A stretch of 44,389 nucleotides of DNA from DASPKT01 sp035626475. GTDB lineage: Bacteria; Pseudomonadota; Alphaproteobacteria; Azospirillales; Azospirillaceae. The number at the start of each line of letters is the position of its first letter. The stretch's first letter is position 1. Below the pieces are notes generated by a model, which saw only the letters and a program-made list of their open reading frames with translations, was not told the origin of the DNA and made no database searches. Location of the stretch: positions 1-44,389 of the forward strand of contig DASPNP010000024.1 in assembly GCA_035626475.1 (NCBI GenBank). The letters run 5' to 3'. This document shows positions 41,080 to 44,389 of this stretch, piece after piece. Made by a program: the position numbers and the translations under genes.

Positions 41080-41206
41080 TTTTGTTTCCCCCCGGAGTTA
41101 ACCGTTATGAATTGAGGCGGCGATGATAGCGGCACCGCCACCCGTCGCGCCATAACGACTTAGGGGGTAACTGCACGTCTGGCGTGCGGGACGGGGTCGC
41201 GTGCGC

Positions 41207-41240
41207 AAAAGGAAAAGGCCGGGGCGCGCGGCCCCGGCCT
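41207..41240 (-). terminator. Intrinsic terminator of phaA
   Basis: On the minus strand a 10-bp stem (complement of 41231-41240 with 41216-41225) and loop CGCGC are followed by TTTCCTTTTG. It lies between phaA and phaB, 26 bases past the phaA stop. Confidence 0.85.
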
Positions 41241-41265
41241 CTCCTTACCTACGAAAGCTCCGGCC

Positions 41266-42438
41266 TCAGCGCTCGACGCAGAGGGCGATGCCCATGCCGC
41301 CGCCGATGCAGAGCGTGGCGAGGCCCTTCTTGGCGTCGCGCTTCTGCATCTCGTGCAGCAGGGTCACCAGCACGCGGGCGCCCGACGCGCCGATCGGGTG
41401 GCCCAGCGCGATGGCGCCGCCGTTGACGTTCACCTTGCTGGTGTCCCAGCCCAGATCCTTGTTCACGGCGCAGGCCTGGGCGGCGAAGGCCTCGTTCGCC
41501 TCGATCAGGTCCAGCTCGTCGGCCTTCCAGCCGGCCTTGCGCAGCGCCTCGCGGCTGGCCGGGATCGGGCCCGAGCCCATGATCGCCGGATCGACGCCGA
41601 CGGTCGCCCAGGAGACGATGCGGGCCAGCGGGGCGATGCCGCGCTTGGCCGCGTTGTCGGCGCTCATCAGCACCAGCGCGGCGGCGCCGTCATTGATGCC
41701 CGAGGCGTTGCCGGCGGTGACCGAACCGTCCTTCTTGAAGGCCGGGCGCAGCTTCTGCAGGGCCTCCACGGTGGTGCCGTGCTTCGGGTACTCGTCCTGG
41801 TCGACGATGACCTCGCCCTTGCGGCCCTGGATCTTCACGGCCGCGATCTCGTCCTTGAAGCGGCCGGCCTTCATCGCCGCCTCGGCCTTGTTCTGGCTGG
41901 CGGCGGCGAACTCGTCCTGCTGCTCGCGGGTGATCTGCCACTTCTCGGCGACGTTCTCCGCCGTGCCGCCCATGTGGTAGCCGTTGAAGGCGTCCCAGAG
42001 GCCATCCCTGATCATGGTGTCGATCATGGCGGTGTCGCCCATCTTGGTGCCGTTGCGCAGATGGACGACGTGCGGGGCCTGGCTCATGCTCTCCATGCCG
42101 CCGGCGACGACGATGTCGGCGTCGCCCAGCTTCACCGCCTGGTAGCCGAGCGCGACCGTGCGCAGGCCCGAGCCGCAGAGCTGGTTGATGCCGTAGGCGG
42201 TGCGCTCGACCGGGATGCCGCAGGCGATGGCGGCCTGGCGGGCGGGGTTCTGACCGCCGCCGGCGGCCAGCACCTGGCCCATCACCACCTCGTTCACCTC
42301 GCCGGCGTCGACCCGGGCGCGGGCCAGCGCCTCGCGGATGGCCACCTCGCCCAGCGTGTGGGCCGCGACGCCGCTCAGGGCGCCGTTGAAGGCACCGATC
42401 GGCGTGCGCGCCGCACCGGTGATGACGACATCGACCAT
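41266..42438 (-). CDS. phaA: Acetyl-CoA acetyltransferase (beta-ketothiolase)
   Basis: The biosynthetic thiolase condenses two acetyl-CoA to acetoacetyl-CoA. From ATG 42438 (MVDVVITGAARTPIG) the product is 390 residues; AGGAGG is seven bases upstream of this ATG but only one base from an alternative ATG at 42444. The nucleophile is C88 in INQLCGSGLRTV. NVNGGAIALGHPIGASGAR supplies the catalytic His, and the second Cys is in LCIGGGMGIALC near the C terminus. It pairs with PhaB for polyhydroxybutyrate precursor supply. The membrane histidine kinase gene lies upstream on the same strand. Confidence 0.96.
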   Translation of the reverse strand: MVDVVITGAARTPIGAFNGALSGVAAHTLGEVAIREALARARVDAGEVNEVVMGQVLAAGGGQNPARQAAIACGIPVERTAYGINQLCGSGLRTVALGYQAVKLGDADIVVAGGMESMSQAPHVVHLRNGTKMGDTAMIDTMIRDGLWDAFNGYHMGGTAENVAEKWQITREQQDEFAAASQNKAEAAMKAGRFKDEIAAVKIQGRKGEVIVDQDEYPKHGTTVEALQKLRPAFKKDGSVTAGNASGINDGAAALVLMSADNAAKRGIAPLARIVSWATVGVDPAIMGSGPIPASREALRKAGWKADELDLIEANEAFAAQACAVNKDLGWDTSKVNVNGGAIALGHPIGASGARVLVTLLHEMQKRDAKKGLATLCIGGGMGIALCVER

Positions 42439-42564
42439 GGCCATTCCTCCTCGAATTCAATTCTTCGTTAGCGCCTGGATGGGCTGCCGCACAGGTTAGG
42501 CGGAGTCTCTTGTGCGGCGCAAGATGGCCCGGGCACCGCCGGCCCCCGATGCCACCAATGGGCG

Positions 42565-44082
42565 TCAGGACTCGGCGGCCACGCCCTCCGGCCGGTTCTC
42601 CGCGCGGGGCTGCGGCGCCACCAGCGGGAAGCTCAGGGTGAAGCGGGCGCCGCCGCCCGGCGCCTCGCCGACCTCCACCCGCCCGCCCATGGGCCCGGTG
42701 ACGATGTTGTAGAGCAGGTGCAGCCCCAGGCCGGAGCCGCCCTGGCCGCGCCTGGTGGTGAAGAAGGGGTCGAAGATGCGCGACCGCAGCGCCGCCGGGA
42801 TGCCCTTGCCGTCGTCGCGGTAGGTCAGCTCCACCTGCGCCTCGCCCAGCCGCCGCGCCTCCACGGTGATCGTGCCGGCCCGGCCCTCCTCGAAGGCGTG
42901 CAGCAGCGAGTTCTGCACCAGGTTCGTCAGCACCTGGGCGAAGGGGCCGGGATAGCCGTCCACGACGATGCCGGCGGGGATGTCCTGCGCCACCCGGACC
43001 CGCAGGCGCTTCAGCTGCGGCCCGAGGTTGGAGACGACCTCCTCGACATAGGGTCCCAGCTCGAAGGTCCGGCGCTCGCCGCTGGCCTGGTCGACCGCCA
43101 CCTCCTTGAAGCTCTGGATGAGCCGGGCGGCGCGGGCGCTGTTGGCCTCGACCAGCCGGGACAGCTCGCCTGCGGCCTCCAGATACTCGGCCAAGTCCGA
43201 GCGTTTCAGCGCCCCGGTCTCGACCAGCGAGCGGATGCGCGCGGTCTCCGCCGCCATCTGCGAGGCGGCGGTCAGGGCCACGCCGACCGGCGTGTTCACC
43301 TCGTGCGCGACGCCGGCGACCAGGCTGCCCAGCGAGGCCATCTTCTCCTGCAGCACCAGGTGGGCCTGCGCGTCCCGCAGATCGGCCAGCGCCTGCTCCG
43401 CCTGCAGGTGCGAGACCTCGGCCGCCAGCCGCCGCGCCTCCGCCTGGTCGCGGGCGCGGCGCAGCAGCGTGCGGGTCCGGGTGCGCGCGGTCTGGGCCGA
43501 CAGGCTGCCCAGCAGCACCAGCGCCGCCGCGGTCATGACCAGCCCGAAGCGGTGGGCATGCCCGTCGGGCGGCGGCGCCGACCAGGGCGCCCCCTGCAGC
43601 TGCGCCGCATAGACCGCACCGACCATCGCCGCGAAGCTCAGCATCACCGCCAGGATGGCGCGGTTGCCGCCGAAATTGGCCGTCACCGCGATGCCGCCGA
43701 CGAACAGCGGCAGGTAGGGCGAGCCGATGCCGCCGGAGATGTGCAGCAGCGCCCCCATCATCAGCAGCCCGAGGAAATTGTTGGCGAGGTTGACCGCGTG
43801 GGCGCGGCCCGTCGTCCTCACCAGCAGCAGGTTCGCCAGCATCAGCAGGGCGTAGATGCCCCAGAGCAGCGGCTCCGGCCGCAGCAGATCCCCGTGCGAG
43901 ACGGCTTCCTGCGCCAGGATCACCAGCATGCCCAGGAAGATGCCCAGCGAGGTGCGGATATAGCCGCGGTAGCGCAGCCGGTCGCGCTCGTCCCCGCGCG
44001 GCGGCCGCACCGCCGCCGGCAGGAACCAGTCCACCGCCGCCGCCAGCCCGCGCGTGATGAGGGCGCCCGCGCCCCGTGCCAT
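42565..44082 (-). CDS. Membrane sensor histidine kinase, paralogue of the TPR-GAF kinase
   Basis: The 505-residue protein starts at ATG 44082 (MARGAGALITRG). About six membrane segments cover residues 45-205 (for example TSLGIFLGMLVILAQ and LLWGIYALLMLANLLLV), with little periplasmic sequence, so it probably senses membrane or internal signals. A coiled coil leads to the kinase core: H260 in AGVAHEVNTPVG, N-box NLVQNSLLHAF, DDGKGI, FDPFFTTRR, and GGSGLGLHLLYN. SFKEVAVDQ and flanking sequence match the cytoplasmic kinase at 16752-19586 closely. No response regulator is adjacent. The family is orphan in this window. Confidence 0.9.
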   Translation of the reverse strand: MARGAGALITRGLAAAVDWFLPAAVRPPRGDERDRLRYRGYIRTSLGIFLGMLVILAQEAVSHGDLLRPEPLLWGIYALLMLANLLLVRTTGRAHAVNLANNFLGLLMMGALLHISGGIGSPYLPLFVGGIAVTANFGGNRAILAVMLSFAAMVGAVYAAQLQGAPWSAPPPDGHAHRFGLVMTAAALVLLGSLSAQTARTRTRTLLRRARDQAEARRLAAEVSHLQAEQALADLRDAQAHLVLQEKMASLGSLVAGVAHEVNTPVGVALTAASQMAAETARIRSLVETGALKRSDLAEYLEAAGELSRLVEANSARAARLIQSFKEVAVDQASGERRTFELGPYVEEVVSNLGPQLKRLRVRVAQDIPAGIVVDGYPGPFAQVLTNLVQNSLLHAFEEGRAGTITVEARRLGEAQVELTYRDDGKGIPAALRSRIFDPFFTTRRGQGGSGLGLHLLYNIVTGPMGGRVEVGEAPGGGARFTLSFPLVAPQPRAENRPEGVAAES

Positions 44083-44204
44083 GCCCCGCCCCCGCCTTGT
44101 CCCGGCGTCCCAGGGTTGCCCAAAAGCCGGTGCCTGCACAACCGCTATCAGGGGCCTATACGGATGGTCGGGGGGAGTGCTGTGCCGTTGACGATACCCT
44201 CTGC

Positions 44205-44389
44205 CCGTCATCCCGGCGCAGGCTGGGACCGAGGGGTTGCAGCCATGCCCGATCAATGAAGCGCGCCCGTAGGTCGCATGGAGCGAAGCGCAATGCGACA
44301 TTCTCCGGCGGGATGTCGCATTGCGCCTGCGGCTCCATGCGACCTACGAACCACACCGGCGCTGCATCCACCGCATCCCGCTGCAACCC
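44205..44389. repeat. Dispersed repeat family A copy 4, with family B nested, cut by window edge
   Basis: The left arm of family A starts CCGTCATCCCGGCGCAGGC at 44205. After it a complete family B palindrome (44268-44348) occupies the loop. The right arm resumes with GCATCCCGCTGCAACCC at the window end and would continue beyond 44389. Confidence 0.85.
44268..44348. repeat. Dispersed palindromic repeat, family B copy 3 (nested in A)
   Basis: The arms CGTAGGTCGCATGGAGCGAA and GCGGCTCCATGCGACCTACG enclose about 40 bases including CAATGCGACA and TGTCGCATTG. It lies entirely inside the loop of family A copy 4. Confidence 0.92.

Overview
The window is about 44 kb of very GC-rich chromosomal DNA, with third codon positions almost all G or C. 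Gene content and order suggest an alphaproteobacterium of the Rhodospirillales, probably Azospirillaceae-like: metX-metW divergent from chorismate mutase-hisC-tyrA, ffs-dnaX-ybaB, phaA-phaB, and many palindromic intergenic repeats. This placement is inferred from gene content and style, not from a database match. I see no prophage, transposase, CRISPR array, rRNA or tRNA.

Layout. 1-7.0 kb: the 5' part of an EAL-domain c-di-GMP phosphodiesterase, purB overlapping an arylamine N-acetyltransferase, an MFS exporter, a small lipoprotein, a PRC-barrel protein and a YfcA-type TSUP permease. 7.0-11.9 kb: methionine genes metX-metW, divergent from an aromatic amino-acid operon (chorismate mutase with a degenerate prephenate-dehydratase-like/ACT-like tail, hisC, tyrA). 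12.4-16.3 kb: a dipeptide/oligopeptide ABC transporter (oppBCDF type, no binding-protein gene) ending in a clear terminator. 16.7-23.5 kb: a TPR-GAF histidine kinase, a small membrane protein, an unusual alpha/beta hydrolase behind a perfect 16-bp palindrome, a small secreted protein made of 16-residue repeats, an orphan TAXI receptor and bacterioferritin. 23.6-37.4 kb: trehalose/glycogen metabolism in two blocks (treY; then glgX, an atypical receiver-domain protein and treZ). Between the blocks lie the SRP RNA gene ffs, dnaX, ybaB, a carboxymuconolactone-decarboxylase-like protein with a divergent HxlR regulator and twin operators, an FkbM methyltransferase and a tam-like methyltransferase. 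37.7-39.7 kb: a two-gene module of lower GC, predicted to be a lysozyme-like effector with an exported partner. 39.7-44.4 kb: a Nudix hydrolase, polyhydroxybutyrate genes phaB and phaA, and a membrane histidine kinase related to the one at 16.7 kb.

Functional logic. GlgX debranches glycogen, TreY isomerises the reducing end of maltodextrins, and TreZ releases trehalose. PhaA and PhaB feed polyhydroxybutyrate synthesis, so carbon storage and stress solutes are well represented. Four families of palindromic dispersed repeats (here called A to D) fill most larger gaps. Two copies of family A carry another family nested in their loop, and several repeat copies contain the terminator of the neighbouring gene.

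The most notable candidates are the effector/partner pair at 37776-39700, where base composition changes inside one gene; the 16-residue repeat protein at 21254-21601; the twin 17-bp dyads at 29834-29884; the atypical receiver inside the glgX-treZ operon; and the nested repeats.
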